Shown piece by piece: positions 22,926 to 34,178 of a stretch of DNA of 64,000 nt. Both the position numbers and the translations under genes were made by a program. The DNA lies in NCBI GenBank assembly GCA_020205615.1, contig CM035167.1, positions 28,223,130 through 28,287,129 on the forward strand, in the 5' to 3' direction. The stretch comes from Panax quinquefolius (taxonomy: Eukaryota; Streptophyta; Magnoliopsida; Apiales; Araliaceae). Numbering within the stretch: position 1 is the first letter of the stretch; each line of letters opens with the position of its first letter. Below the pieces are notes generated by a model that worked only from the letters and a program-made list of their open reading frames with translations, did not search any database and was not told where the DNA came from.

Positions 22926-23783
22926 TGCAGCAGTTATATGAGAGGTGGATCGTTTAGCTTTTACATAATTCCATGGGACTTTTTGTAAGCTAATAATAGG
23001 ATATTATGGTCTGAATGGTAAGTTGATTGGCTCTTGAGCAGCCAATTTCAAAGGATTGTCAACTCCTTTGAGTTGAATTGCTTGTATTGTGAAAGGTTTG
23101 ACAGTCCCATCAGCCTCAGCGGATATAACTGCTATCAGTCCCTTCCATTTAGCAGGATAAGTATTCTCACTCTCAAATAGCATAGTATCATCATCTTCTA
23201 GTTACAGGACACCGATGTCAATTAGATTCTGAATAAGGTGGCGGAGTGTCTGACATTCTTCTGTGCTGTGATCGCGAGAATGGGAGTGATATTGACATAC
23301 TCCATCAGAATTGAAACGTCCTGAATGGGGATTATTTGGAGGCAGAAGGGATGTGATCCTTACTTCATTGATGAACATCTGAAGTATCTCCTCCATAGGT
23401 TGGCCCATGTATATAAATTCCCTTCTATTGGCAAGATCCCGACGGGCTTTGGCACTTGCTCTCTTCGTCACTTTGTCTTCCAGTGTTTCTTTATCTGAAG
23501 GTAACGATGGAGTATTCATAACAAAAGGGAGGAGACTAGCATGCTCATGGGTGACTAATTGGCGTGTGACATGATGCTGATAGGTCACCAGTTCTGCCAA
23601 TTGCTCAATCTGTTTACATAGAGCTTTCATCTTTTCGTTCCATTATAAATTGGAAATTTGCATAATCCCATTTGTCAACACCGTCTTTGATGGTCTGGGA
23701 TGATTCCCGGTTAAAATTGGAACTCTGTCCACTGCTCCAATTAATCATGTTGACTTCTTCCTCTTTGTGTTGAGGAAGAGGGT
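22926..23783 (-). pseudogene. Tat element gag C-terminal part with Cys-His motifs
   Basis: Same minus frame as the protease, with stops. The open part 23202-23630 has MGQPMEEILQMFINE and CQYHSHSRDHSTEECQTLRHLIQNLI, the Cys-His motif typical of Tat gag. The segment at 23783-23640 reads LPQHKEEEVNMINW and joins, across the solo LTR, to the gag part ending QPHIQDNP at 26876. Confidence 0.75.
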
Positions 23784-25021
23784 TGTGACATCCCCAAATC
23801 CCGGTACTTCATTACCTCAAGATTTGGTGTTCACTTAATCAAAACATTCACATCTAACTACCCAATCATAATAAAAATTGAATAATAAACCTTCCCTTAA
23901 GGGATTACATTAATAAAAATCTCCCAAATTATCTACCCTTTAAATACAATCATTCAAATACGGAAATTAAATAAATACTTCATTACATCAATCCAATTAA
24001 AGTCTGATAAATAACTGTCAACATATTACATGTCTTCAATACTTGTTCATCTTTCCCTTTCCCTTACTGGTGATAGGTACATCTACCTTTTCATCCTTAG
24101 CTGTAATAGTTATATAAGCAAGAGTGAGCAAACAAAGCTCACTTGAAATAATAATGAATAAAATCTTTACAACAACTGCCAAATAATAGGCTCAATAGAA
24201 TTGAAAAAAATATGTTCTATTACATTCTGAAACATATAACTGAGGGTCTAATGACCACGAACCATGTTCACAGTTATAAGTAATCTTTCAACTTAAACTT
24301 TAACAGTCATAAGACTATAAGGACTCCACGTACTTAGGGGGATCAGCCCTTCGTACAATGTATTGTGCACAAACATTTCAACGCTAAGCGTAAACCCCTA
24401 ATAATAGGGTTGTTCATCTCAGTATTTAGATTACAAGTCCGCACCAAAGTAAGTTTGGTTTGGATACATTTCAAGGATATTTAGAATTCAACGGTCATCA
24501 ACTAAGGATTAGTTGAATAAAAAGGTAATAACTCTATGTTACGGAATAACCCATAATTGAATCAACATTGTATACTAAGTTTATGCTTTAGGAATAATCT
24601 AATAGCATAAAGATTGAATAGTATATCGTACCTTGCTTTGAACAACATTAAGCTAAGGTTAAATCTTAGACTTGAATATTAAGAATGCATAATAAGTAAT
24701 AACTTGAACGATAAACTTGTTCATCAGAATAAAGATACTTGCATGCTAAAAATAACAAGTTTAGGTTTAGAAAAATATGCACAACATAATAATAGAACTA
24801 GCTCAACGAAAGTGTTGAGTTAGGAAAAATTGCATAATTGTAATCGATCTAGAAATAATAACTTGTTCAAGGAAACAAGTTAACAACAAGAATAACTTGA
24901 TCAATATAAGCAAGATAAGGTAAGTAAACTTGTACAATGAAAATAAACTTATGCAACGAAGTTTTAGGGTTAGAAGAACTTGCCTTGCGTGTAAGCTAAA
25001 GCGTAACAACTCGAATCACAA

Positions 25022-25053
<32 letters not shown>

Positions 25054-26870
25054 GTCGTTATGACATAATTAGTCACTACCACATTATATATATATATATA
25101 ACTAAGTACATTCATCATGTAAGATTTGATTTTTAATCACATAATCAAATTACATTAGTAATAAAACTAGTTAATCGTTAATAATAACATGTTCATTCTT
25201 GGTATAGAAATACTGAAATCATAATTTAACAGTCCTACCATTAACACATAACAACTTTTTCAGACTTTTGTGTAAATAAATCACGGTCGACCATTACGCT
25301 AACTTTCATGTTGTGTAAGGCCTTCTTATTTGTATACATGAGACACATGCTAACGATTGGCGTTGCGGCGTAAAATGCAAGCCTTTGTGGCAAAAAACTT
25401 ACTCTTATTCAAGGCACTACGGTGATTAGAACTTTAGACTTGACGACCAAATTTCTAACAACATCATGAACAAAAAGCCAATTTGGCCTACAAGCTCCTT
25501 TCTAACAACCTAATTAACATGTAATACATACAGAGACTTCATGTAAACATAATTTAAAAACTCTTAACATGATTCTACCCATAAAACAACATAAACATCG
25601 AATTTACAACACCCAATTTCATTATTTTTGTTAAAACTTCTCTTTTGACATTTTTAATGAAAATCATCACTGTAACTTTGTTTTTTTTCAATCAAAATAG
25701 TTAATTAAAACTATCATGTTTATGCTTATTCATCGTCTTTCAAATTCAATAGCTAGTTTATAAATTAAACAACTAATTAAACCTTAATTTTACTTTAAAC
25801 TAAGTCATATTCATATATTTTCATATAAACACACTATAATATGGGTTTCTTCACAAATTACATACATACATGAATTAATTGACTAATCACGTATATAACT
25901 TATGAAAACAATCTTATAACAAACAATTATCAAATAAAACTATATACACAAGCAATTCATCTTCTACAAAGATTTTACAGAGAACTTTTGGAATAAGAAG
26001 ACAACTAAATTTTTTAGAAAAATAGAAGCAAGATGATACCTTAATTTAGAAGATGATGGTGGCTATCTTTGATTCTGAAGCTTCTTTTCCCAATTTCTTT
26101 CTCAAATCCTCTATAGAATTCTCTCAAGTTCTCTCTCAATTTTCTTCTTTTCTTCTTTTTCTTTCTTCTAAGTCTTTCTTCTCTATTCTATCTTACGTAG
26201 TAAAATATAACGTATAATAGTAATAATATATATTAATTATATAATATAACTATAGATATAACTGATATCAGTTATCTAAGTTTTCCAAAATCAAATGCCA
26301 TAAGCCTTGTTTGGTTAGTTAATTAAAATTAATCAATTAATCCTTATACCTTGTTTGGTAAAACACATTAACAATAAAGACTTAATATGCATTAAGTCTT
26401 GTTTGGCAAAACAGAAATAAACTTCTTAAATTTATTTTAATAGCCTTTAAAGTAAGGTTATTTGTCACACTTCTATTTAAATTAAATTTTAATAATCAAT
26501 TTAATTAATTCTAATAATAATTTATTAAATTACTTTAACACGTAAATCACTACCACATAATTATAATTTTGTTTATAATTATAACTTTATTTAATCAACT
26601 AACACATCATTTTAATTACAAATTCAATTCAAAATATAATAATTCTTTTAATTATTATAAACTCTCTATCTTAACTATTAAATTAAATTAGAATATTATC
26701 TCATAAAAATTAATTTTCTTAGCTCCTTAATTATTTACTTAACAAATAATTAACTAAATCAAATCAAATTGAATTGAATAATTTATTATTCAACAATAAA
26801 CATATCCATTAAATACGTATATAATTCAATAAATATTTAATATTGCAATTTAAAATTTTGGAATGTTACA
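23784..26870 (-). repeat. Solo LTR of family F inserted in Tat gag
   Basis: Begins TGTGACATCCCCAAATCC and ends GGAATGTTACA, 3087 bp, TG..CA. It is flanked by AGGGT (23779-23783) and CGGGT (26871-26875), a 5-bp target duplication with one change. It lies between two gag parts that read as one protein. No internal domain is present, so it is a solo LTR left by recombination between two LTRs. It contains TA runs, three CTTGTTTGG repeats (about 26303-26410) and a CT-rich tract (26110-26170). No gene is seen. Confidence 0.88.
25027..25100. repeat. TA microsatellites within the F LTR
   Basis: A run of TA dinucleotides at 25027-25053 and a second at about 25085-25100, separated by a short unique part. 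Such tracts are prone to length change and assembly error. Confidence 0.85.
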
Positions 26871-28237
26871 CGGGTTGTCTTGTATGTGAGGTTGATCTGG
26901 TTTGGTGACCACGATCTCATCGTTGTCTATTAAATCTTGGATCTCGTGTTTCAAGGCCCAACAATCTTGAGTATCATATCCAGGTGCCCCGGCATGACAA
27001 GCACATTTCCGAGCAGCATTAAAACCCCTCCCATTCGGGTTGGCTGGTGGAAGAAGATGTGTAATTTTCTTCTGAGTCCTCAGAAGAGTGAGAATGTTCT
27101 CGAGTGAGTCCCCTAAGGGTGTGAACACTCAGAATGCGTTTGACTTCTCCACCTTTCGGCAATGGAGGATTTGAAGACTGTTCTTAAAAGCGAGTGTAAT
27201 TTCTCCTTTGGATAGGCATATTCTGATTGCCTTTCTGACCTTGTAGTATTAAGGAAACATCATCCTCTTTCTTTTTATGGACCCTCCGGGGGTTGTTTCC
27301 ATAAGTTCCGGACTGGATGTGTTCAGCAACAGCTTTAAGGGCAGCTAGGTCTTGAATCTTTCCTGACTTCAATCCCATCACAGCCATCTCCTCGTGTTTA
27401 ATCATTTCAGAAAATGGTTTACCAATGCCAGCTAAGACTCTCTCATAGAAAGGAGCTTCTTGTATGTCTATGAAGGTCATAACCATTTCTGACTCTATCA
27501 TTGAAGGAATAACTTGAAGCAAAGAAGGCGCCTCCACCTTTGGGCATACTCTACGAAAGATTCATTGGGATCATTTCTTGACCTTGTGTCTGCAGGTGGG
27601 TCAGAGCCATCTGAGACTGGAAGTTGTATTAGGTGAGGAAGGTGTGAGCTAGCTCCTCCCAACTATGGATTTTGGAGTTGTCTAATCTGGTATACCATGA
27701 ACGGGCTTCTCCAGTCAGACTTTTCTGGAACAGCTGCATTCTGAGCTTTTCGTCCTCTGCATAAGATCCAAGTTCTCCAATGAACACCTTTAAATGTGTG
27801 TAATGATCTCCTAACCCGTCATACTTTTCAAAATCAGGAGTTTAGAACTTCTATGGATAATGAACGCCGGGGAATATACAAAGGTCAGCATATGAGAAAC
27901 TTTCGTGTGCTCCAATTCCTTTGATAGAACGAAGGGTTTCTTCCATTTGAAGGACCTTTTTCCTGATATCACCGGTGTCTGGATCTCCTTTGAGATGGGT
28001 GTTTTCAAGGTTTTTGTTTGTGGTAATCAACTAAAATTCTGAATTTATTTTATCCGAAACTTGGATTCCTCTCTGTGTAGAGGATTCTGGATGTGTGGGC
28101 ATTTTTGGGCCCTGAGTAGACTGATATAATTCTTTATGAAGAAAAACCAAATCTGTAATCTTTTTACTTAATCCATCAAATTCTTCACGGGAGACAGGAT
28201 TAAGATGAAGACATGATTGGATGTAGGCTCGTGGCAC
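26871..28237 (-). pseudogene. Tat element gag, N-terminal and middle parts
   Basis: Read on the minus strand from MPRAYIQSC (28237) with several frame changes. Recognisable pieces are the 27184-27537 segment MTFIDIQEAPFYERVLAGIG..FSEMIKHEEM, the classic Tat gag block, and the 26850-27128 segment CACHAGAPGYDTQDCWALKHEIQDLID, a Cys-His motif region. Stretches at 27540-27810 are broken by stops. The capsid would have been part of one long polyprotein. Confidence 0.78.
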
Positions 28238-28959
28238 TTTTGGACTTTGATCGGGTAATAGGTCCGATTGTTTCCCTACAAAAGACTTGCGTAGTTTAGT
28301 CTTTAGGGAATGTGTAAATGTTTACATGCTATGTGATGTATCCGTTCTAGGAATATTATCCTACAAGGAGGATGTTAGCTATTTGTAATACAGGATAACA
28401 TGTTAATTTCAATATGTATGTATACATATCTCTTCATATTTCTCATTACATGGAGATGAATATGGAATGAAATTATAAGTAATTGACTTTACGAGTAATT
28501 TTGAAATGAGAAAGCCTTTCCTTCGCGTTTGGTTTATCAGAGGCTAACCTATCTTAGGTTACTCTCGCGGGTTTTTGGCATGAAGGTTCCCAAATCATCG
28601 CAATTTACTCGACGGGAAGTTAATCCGATCTTTCAACTGGAGCGAATTTTGGTGGTGCCTTTCCTGAGCCTCGTTGGAATTAGTCTTCCTACGAGTCCAG
28701 TAATCAAACACTGACAGGATAGCCTCCTGATGGAGGAACCACACAACATACATTCACATACAACGTGTATCACCGTTTATGAAAATGATGGCATGTGTGA
28801 AGCACTAATATCACAAGCAGATATAGTGTAAATCATTAAGCGTAGTAAAATATATGCATTCGTACACATTCATCATAAATGGAATTGCAACATCCACACA
28901 CAAGCATATAATAGTTTTGAAAACATTGTAATAGCGGCTTAAGCTCTCTTACTGGTGTC
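28238..28959 (-). other. Tat element 5' leader, non-coding
   Basis: Between the PBS and the first gag ATG. It contains small foldbacks such as TCCTACAAGGAGGA (28350-28372) and CCTCCTGATGGAGG (28722-28736) but no ORF with protein resemblance. Leader length of several hundred bases is normal for Tat elements. Confidence 0.6.
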
Positions 28960-28977
28960 CCCAGCAGAGTCGCTAGG
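28960..28977 (-). promoter_or_regulatory. Tat element primer binding site
   Basis: The minus strand reads CTAGCGACTCTGCTGGGG directly after the LTR end CGTCGACA. This is the PBS type seen in Tat/Ogre elements (usually assigned to tRNA-Arg), unlike the Met-type PBS of elements A, B and C. Confidence 0.72.
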
Positions 28978-28978
28978 T

Positions 28979-29217
28979 GTCGACGTCGGGATTTTTATTT
29001 GTCCCTTTCTGTTCTTGTTCTTTGATGTTCTCAAGTTAGGTGAGATTTGTTTGAAAAAATAAGTTGTGAAAAGGTCCGACATTTATATGTCGACGATTGG
29101 ACTGTAAGAGTCGCCAGTTGGTTATTTATATGGTTGTACCAACAAAGTCGAGAAAAGGTTTGCACATTGACCCAGTGATATGGCACTGCTAAACGGGTCT
29201 ATGAAACCGAGATTCAT
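28979..29217 (-). repeat. Tat element 5' LTR remnant
   Basis: Starts TGTCGACGTCGGG at the PBS boundary and is cut after 239 bp by the start of an F-type LTR at 29218. The remainder of the LTR was not found further right. Confidence 0.6.
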
Positions 29218-29312
29218 TGTGACACTCCTAAATCTGGGTTACCTGATCCCCGAGTTCGGTGTTCACGATCCACAATATAATAACATCTAACTACCCATTT
29301 AAATATAAATAG
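29218..29312 (-). repeat. Family F LTR fragment, 95 bp
   Basis: TGTGACACTCCTAAATCTGG, then GGTGTTCAC and ACATCTAACTACCCA, as in the first 110 bp of the solo LTR at 23784. It is cut at 29312 by a sequence starting TGTAACAACCC. Confidence 0.68.
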
Positions 29313-30840
29313 TGTAACAACCCTATATTTTCTATATAACTAAATAAGAAATTTTGCGTATAATTTTTTTTTTTTTTTAAAGATGAGGATTTGTACAAGA
29401 TAATGTGTATATGTAATTATATGATAAATAAAAATATATTTATTACATGAATATTTAAAAATAATTTTATTTTATAATTATTGATTATTATAAAGTATAT
29501 TCTTATAATAATTAACTTTATAATAGAATGTTGTATTAATTATTTTCATGAAAATATAAGCATATATTATTTAAATAATATATGAAATGATTTTTAAATT
29601 ATTATAATAATTATTTATTTTATTATATGAATTTATGCTAGATTAATTAAGTTAATTATTTTAACTTAATTAATAATGTTAAATAGGAAATATAAATCGG
29701 ACATGGAATCAAAACCCTAATTTTGGATTTTTATCAAGGAATAAGAATAATAATATAATATTAATTATATTTTGATTTTTTTCGATCTTTATAAATATGT
29801 ACTATAAGTATGTATTGATAATGGTTGGTCAATTAAGGTGTATTATGACCGAACCCTAGCATTAATTTTTTAAACCCTATTTTTAAATTTAAATAGGAAA
29901 TTCAAGAATCGTTATATAAGCGTGTTATATGATTTATGAGTAAATGATTAATTAGGTAAGCCCTAATTAAAATATGAAAACCCTAATTAATATTTAGAAA
30001 AACCCTAATTATAAAACCCTAAATTTTGAAATGAGAAACCTAAATTGAAGTTTGTGATTAGTCAAAAATTGTGTTAATGTGATTAAAATCAGGTATAGTA
30101 GGTTTTATTACTAATTATAGAAAATCTAATTAGTATTTTAAAACCCTAATTAACATTTTGATATATTAAACTAGAAACCTAATTTCAATATTAGGTAACC
30201 CTAATTAATAATTATAAAACCTAATTACTAATTGTAAACCCTAATTGCTAAATTAGCAAAGTTAATTATAATTAGTATATAAAACCCTAATGTTCCTGTA
30301 TAAAGTAATTAGAAAACTAATCTAATTTAGAAACCCCTAATTACAAATTTTAGAAACTAATTAAAATTTTTATTTTTATTTCCTTAAATGAAAACCTAGA
30401 ATTTCATTTTGTGCTAAACCCTAAGGGTCAAACCCTAAGGGTTTGCAAGGATTACAAGTATGCCATTAAAATTCCTAGGCAAATGACCATTATACCCCTC
30501 TATGTATTATTGAGGCTAGCCACTAGGTTTTGACAATAGGAGAAGTGGGTTACCTAATCTAACTACTCCATGTGCCTTCATGCAACACATATAAGCCACC
30601 TATGCCAGCCAATTCATGTATCTAGCTTAGTATATATAGATTTGAGAGAGAGAAAGTGTCACTTACTAGCTCATTTTGTCCAAACACTCAACATATCTCT
30701 CTCAATTCAAAACCCAAGAAATCCTTTGCTAGATCAGTCCCATAAACAAGCCTCACGTTTTCCATTAACAGATCAGGAGGCCAGAATCAAAAATTTTCTT
30801 AGAAATGTAAAAAAAATCCTAGCTATAATCTGACCTTGAT
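29313..30840 (+). repeat. LTR-like AT-rich region starting TGTAACAACCC
   Basis: Starts with an LTR-like TG end, is very AT-rich, and contains nine exact AAACCCTAA motifs (29712-30437) followed by a TATA box TATATATAG at 30631-30639 with a GAGAGAGAG tract. These fit U3, promoter and start of R of a plus-oriented LTR, but no matching end or PBS was found, so the identity is uncertain. The 87-codon ORF at 30570 shows no resemblance to a protein. Confidence 0.45.
29712..30437. repeat. Cluster of telobox/telomere-like AAACCCTAA motifs
   Basis: Nine exact AAACCCTAA (plant telomere-repeat-like, telobox) plus several one-base variants, mostly as AAACCCTAATTA, dispersed rather than tandem. The last two are separated by GGGTC and form CCCTAAGGG palindromes (30418-30440). 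Confidence 0.75.
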
Positions 30841-31800
30841 CTGCATGTTTGATGTTAGGATTGAGTGTTACAATATGTTGTTTAAGGTATATAATGATGA
30901 TTTGGATTGCTAGATGTTAGATCCATAACATCTAGAGGCTCAGATTTGGTGTTTTTAAAAATATGGGAAAAATAATTTTTGTTTCTGACAACCTAATGTC
31001 AGGCCTGGTAGATCTTTTTCAGTTATATGTTTTTGTTGTTTAAAGCTTTGATCTTGTAGTATGATATGAGATCTTTGATCTGAAACTTGAATCAAAGTCA
31101 AGACATGAACAGATCGAAAGTTATGGCTGGTCAAACATAGTTGACCGACCAAAACTTTCACTTTTCTGGGTAACCCAGAAGTTCTCCAGGTCGGTCTGAC
31201 AGCATGTTCATGGCCTTGGATATTGCAAGTGTTAGCTTATTTGTTGTTGTTGTTGTAATAGAATGGTAGCAGGGTATATGGACTTCAGTTTAAAGCTTTC
31301 AGATCATCTAAATAACGTATATATTTAATGTAGTGGCCGGTCAAAGTAGCATGGTCATGCTTGACAACGGTTTTCTCGGTAACCCAGAAAACCTATGAAC
31401 ACTGCCTCTGACATAGTTTGACCGGCATGTATAGGCTTGATGTGTTGTTGTTATAATGATAGTTTGTGATAAATATGTAGTGCTACATGTGTTCTACAAC
31501 CTGGAAGTCTTAAATCACATAAACATTAACAGGATTGCAAGTCGTGGAAGCCCAAATATAGCTTATCGAACTGTTCTTCATTTCTGGGTAACCCAGAAAA
31601 TGAAGAACAGCTCTAACAGCTTGTTCATGGCTCCAGATCTCCTTTGTTATGTGTTGTTTGGCCATATTTGTTGTTGGATCTTGTACTCGTGCATTAGTAC
31701 TACAATATCGGATTAACAACATGCCCAGAAACATCAGGATCTGATCAGAATGCTTGGTCAAACTCGATACCTTGCAAACTGGCTATGAAGATCTGGGTTT
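30841..31800. repeat. Three repeat units with TTCTGGGT-A-ACCCAGAA palindromes
   Basis: Diverged units about 200 bp apart, each with GGTCAAA or TTGACCGG, a foldback, and ACAGCATGTTCATGGC or a variant. Foldbacks are at 31164-31180 (exact), 31373-31389 (one change) and 31571-31610, where the arms extend to about 19 bp with a single bulge. TTGTTGTTGTTG runs occur between units. No coding sequence. Confidence 0.75.
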
Positions 31801-31820
31801 CATGAAGAACACGAAGAACA

Positions 31821-31848
31821 CCTATAGCGACGGTTCTGTCGCTATAGG
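31821..31848. repeat. Perfect 11-bp inverted repeat CCTATAGCGAC
   Basis: CCTATAGCGAC, six-base loop GGTTCT, GTCGCTATAGG. TATAGCGACGG-type sequence is seen in subterminal repeats of plant CACTA transposons, but no CACTA terminus or second copy is visible, so it may just be a remnant. Confidence 0.65.
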
Positions 31849-32200
31849 CAGTCTTTAGAGACAGACAATGTATTTTAATTAATTTAATTTTTGAAAGTTA
31901 ATTATTTTAATTAAATAAATAGAAAAAAATAGTTTTTAATTATTAAAAATACAAAATAAATAATTAAAAATTATTTTAAATTCTAAAATTTAGTTTTTAA
32001 TTATTTTAAGTATATTTCATAAATATTTAATATTTTTGAAATATTATTGGTATTTAATTTATTTAATTATAATATTAAATAAATTAGTTAAAAATAATTT
32101 TTATACTTGAAAAATCATTTAAAATTATATTATGATATAAGAAAAATATTTTAAGTTTTTTTTAATGACTTTTAATATTTTGTGATAAATTTCATTAATA
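31849..32200. other. AT-rich stretch with no recognised feature
   Basis: Mostly A and T with TTAATTA/TTTAAAT runs. There are no ORFs with protein resemblance, no LTR ends and no repeat units. It ends in the TA that precedes the Stowaway-type terminus. Confidence 0.6.
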
Positions 32201-32332
32201 CTCCCTCCGTCCCAGGATAAAAGTCCTGGTGGACTTTTCACGCATATTAAGAAGAGGAATAAAATTATAAAATTGTCCATAATAATGTCATTAAATATGG
32301 AGAGAGAATTAGAATAAAAAAGTATGAGATAT
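32201..32332 (+). mobile_element. Stowaway-type MITE, truncated
   Basis: CTCCCTCCGTCCCAGGATAA directly after TA (32199-32200) is the typical Stowaway terminal inverted repeat with its TA target. The body is cut at 32332 by the start of the B LTR. The opposite terminus (GGGACGGAGGGAG) was not seen in the window. Confidence 0.75.
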
Positions 32333-32880
32333 TGTGACGCCCCCAAAATTAAGTATACATCACCCATCTTGAGTGCTTTGGATACTTGTACATAATTCAA
32401 ATACAACTTAATAATACAACTATGTCAGTATGCAATACGACAAAACATAAAGCTGTGAGTTTGAATACAAATATTGTCTACTAGAGAGTATACAAACTCA
32501 AAAGGAGTCCTTGTTATAATTATTATCACACTATTTCACAGAATAGTGAGGACTACTAATGCACCATCTAGGACCATCACTCTGTTTCCCGGACTAGTCC
32601 CAGCTACGTTCTCATTTCTTGAAGAGAACAGTGAAAGAAAGGGTGAGCTCAACTAGCCCAGTAAGAAATATTATGACTAAGATAATGCATAATAATTTAT
32701 CGTTAGCCTTCAACAGTGTTAAACTGATAAAATATAATAACTATCAAGTTTAACTGCAGCCGAATAAGCAATCCATTAGAAGAGTCAAGTAGTAAATAAA
32801 ATCTAGTATCTTCTATGATTTAAAAGGTTTTTCATCACTTTTATTGTTGTGACTCAGCTTAATAAATAATCCACATCATC

Positions 32881-33188
32881 GAATTACCCCTGCACTACGG
32901 CCAAGGATATTCTTTAGTATCACGACACGAATTATCCGTGCACTACGTTTAAAGATAATCATGTTTTGATCAACGGTCTTGATCATGCCATAAAACAATT
33001 CATCTTTGTACTACGGCCAAAGAGAATCCATAGCCATAATCATACCAAAAGCTGTCCATCAATGCACTACGGGCCAATGAGGACTCTTTCCACATCATTT
33101 GTAACATTACGGTTATTATTATACCGAATAATCCCTGGTCATAATCATACCAAGTCCATCTATGCACTACAAGCCACATATGACTTTC
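32881..33188 (-). repeat. Array of five hairpin units with shared GTAGTGCA loop
   Basis: Units at 32881-32911, 32929-32962, 32996-33029, 33052-33085 and 33153-33188. On the minus strand each has a (G)GCC(C)GTAGTG-type loop between arms that differ by unit but pair, e.g. CCTTG/CAGGG, ATTATC/GATAAT, CTTTG/CAAAG. G-U pairs occur only on the minus (sense) strand. The array lies downstream of the TATA box. Confidence 0.75.
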
Positions 33189-33479
33189 AAAAAAAAATAT
33201 AAACATGAGGATGATGACAATGATATAAGAATTCAATAAAACAAGTTCAAGAATTAATTTATCCAGGAACTAATAATGTCCAAATTGTCAATATGATACT
33301 GCTTTATAGAGTAAAATTCAAGAATGCTCAGAAGAATATTTCCATGAAACGATACTGGATGAAGCCCAAATATCAAGGATATTCCACTAATTTCATGGAG
33401 TATAGAAGTCAAAACTTTAACCAACTGAGTATAATAACGAATGGAATAACAAAAGAAATCACCATGCATGCGGTGCCGC

Positions 33480-33765
33480 GCAGAGCGAGTTATTCAGCGA
33501 GAATAATAAGTAACGGAACCAGTCGGTGAAATTACATGCAAACATGATGTTCCAAATGAGAATAAAAAGCGGAACCGATTCCGTACAGAATATGCACAGG
33601 ATATTCCAAAGAATAATAATAAAGAGCGGAACCAGTCCGGTAAAACGCATGTATGCGAGGATATTCCAATGAATAATAATAAAGAATGGAACCAGTCCAG
33701 GCGTAAAAGCATGCATGACGAGGTTGTTCCAACAGAATAATAAATAATGGAATAACAGAAGAACT
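33480..33765. repeat. Minisatellite in the B LTR, about 60 bp unit
   Basis: About four units with (G)ATATTCC or GATGTTCC, AATAATAATAAAG, CGGAACC and CATGCA-type spacers. They match the unit at 4406-4640. Antisense ORFs here are created by the repeat. Confidence 0.8.
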
Positions 33766-34173
33766 TTATCAAGTATAGGGTAGCCCGCGTATATAGGTTA
33801 TTCCAACAGAATAATAAAGAATGGAATAACAGAAGTTCTCTTCATAAATAAGAAAGAAAGAGTACCCCTTACGAGTACAACAAATAATATTCCCTACCTT
33901 AGAAAGAAGAGTACTGGATATAGAAGTAGTGAAGTAGCAGAACAATTTTCTTCTTTCTCTCTATAGTTTCTCTCTCTAGAGTTTCAATGAATTCGTAAGA
34001 AATAATGAATGAATGAGCTTCTATTTATAGAAAAATGGACTGCATAGTAACTAACTCATGAACGATCCAGATTGATTTACTTTAATCTGACGGTCAATAT
34101 TTAAAGCAAAATTTTTAAATAAAATATAATATATTCTATTTATAATCTAATAAAACGAATAACTTTATAAAAG

Positions 34174-34178
34174 ATTTT
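34174..34178. other. Target-site duplication of composite C, left copy
   Basis: ATTTT directly before TGTAAGACCCC. The uninterrupted B LTR at 60240-60250 reads GATTTTACTATGC, confirming a single ATTTT at the empty site. Confidence 0.92.

Larger units (their letters stand above)
18982..29217 (-). mobile_element. Tat-lineage Ty3/gypsy element without visible integrase
   Basis: Read on the minus strand: LTR remnant (28979-29217), PBS, leader, gag (28237-26876, then 23783 onward), protease, G-patch, RT, RNase H, then non-coding repeats. Diagnostic for Tat are the NTAQ..FTDCFVGYHQI RT block, a G-patch between protease and RT, and a PBS with GCGACTCTGCTGGGG. A solo LTR (23784-26870) interrupts gag. 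Integrase is absent and no 3' LTR is seen in the window. The plus-strand DUF7745-like and PMD ORFs may be antisense extra ORFs of this element, in which case it extends left beyond the window. Confidence 0.8.
32333..34178 (-). repeat. Element B left LTR, part 1
   Basis: Starts TGTGACGCCCCCAAAATTAAG. Includes the hairpin array (32881-33188), the 60-bp minisatellite (33480-33765) and a minus-strand TATA segment CTATTTATAG near 34020. It is cut after ATTTT at 34174-34178, and the LTR resumes at 55500. Confidence 0.88.

Noticed and set aside
25027..25100. Possible TATA promoter in the F LTR
   Set aside because: A TA microsatellite; a promoter cannot be told apart from simple repeat here.
29712..30437. 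Interstitial telomere array
   Set aside because: The AAACCCTAA motifs are dispersed with other sequence between, not tandem CCCTAAA units.
33459..33772. Repetitive minus-strand ORFs (Trp/Phe/Leu-rich) in the B LTR
   Set aside because: Created by the 60-bp minisatellite; the same happens at 4381-4593 and 59521-59825.
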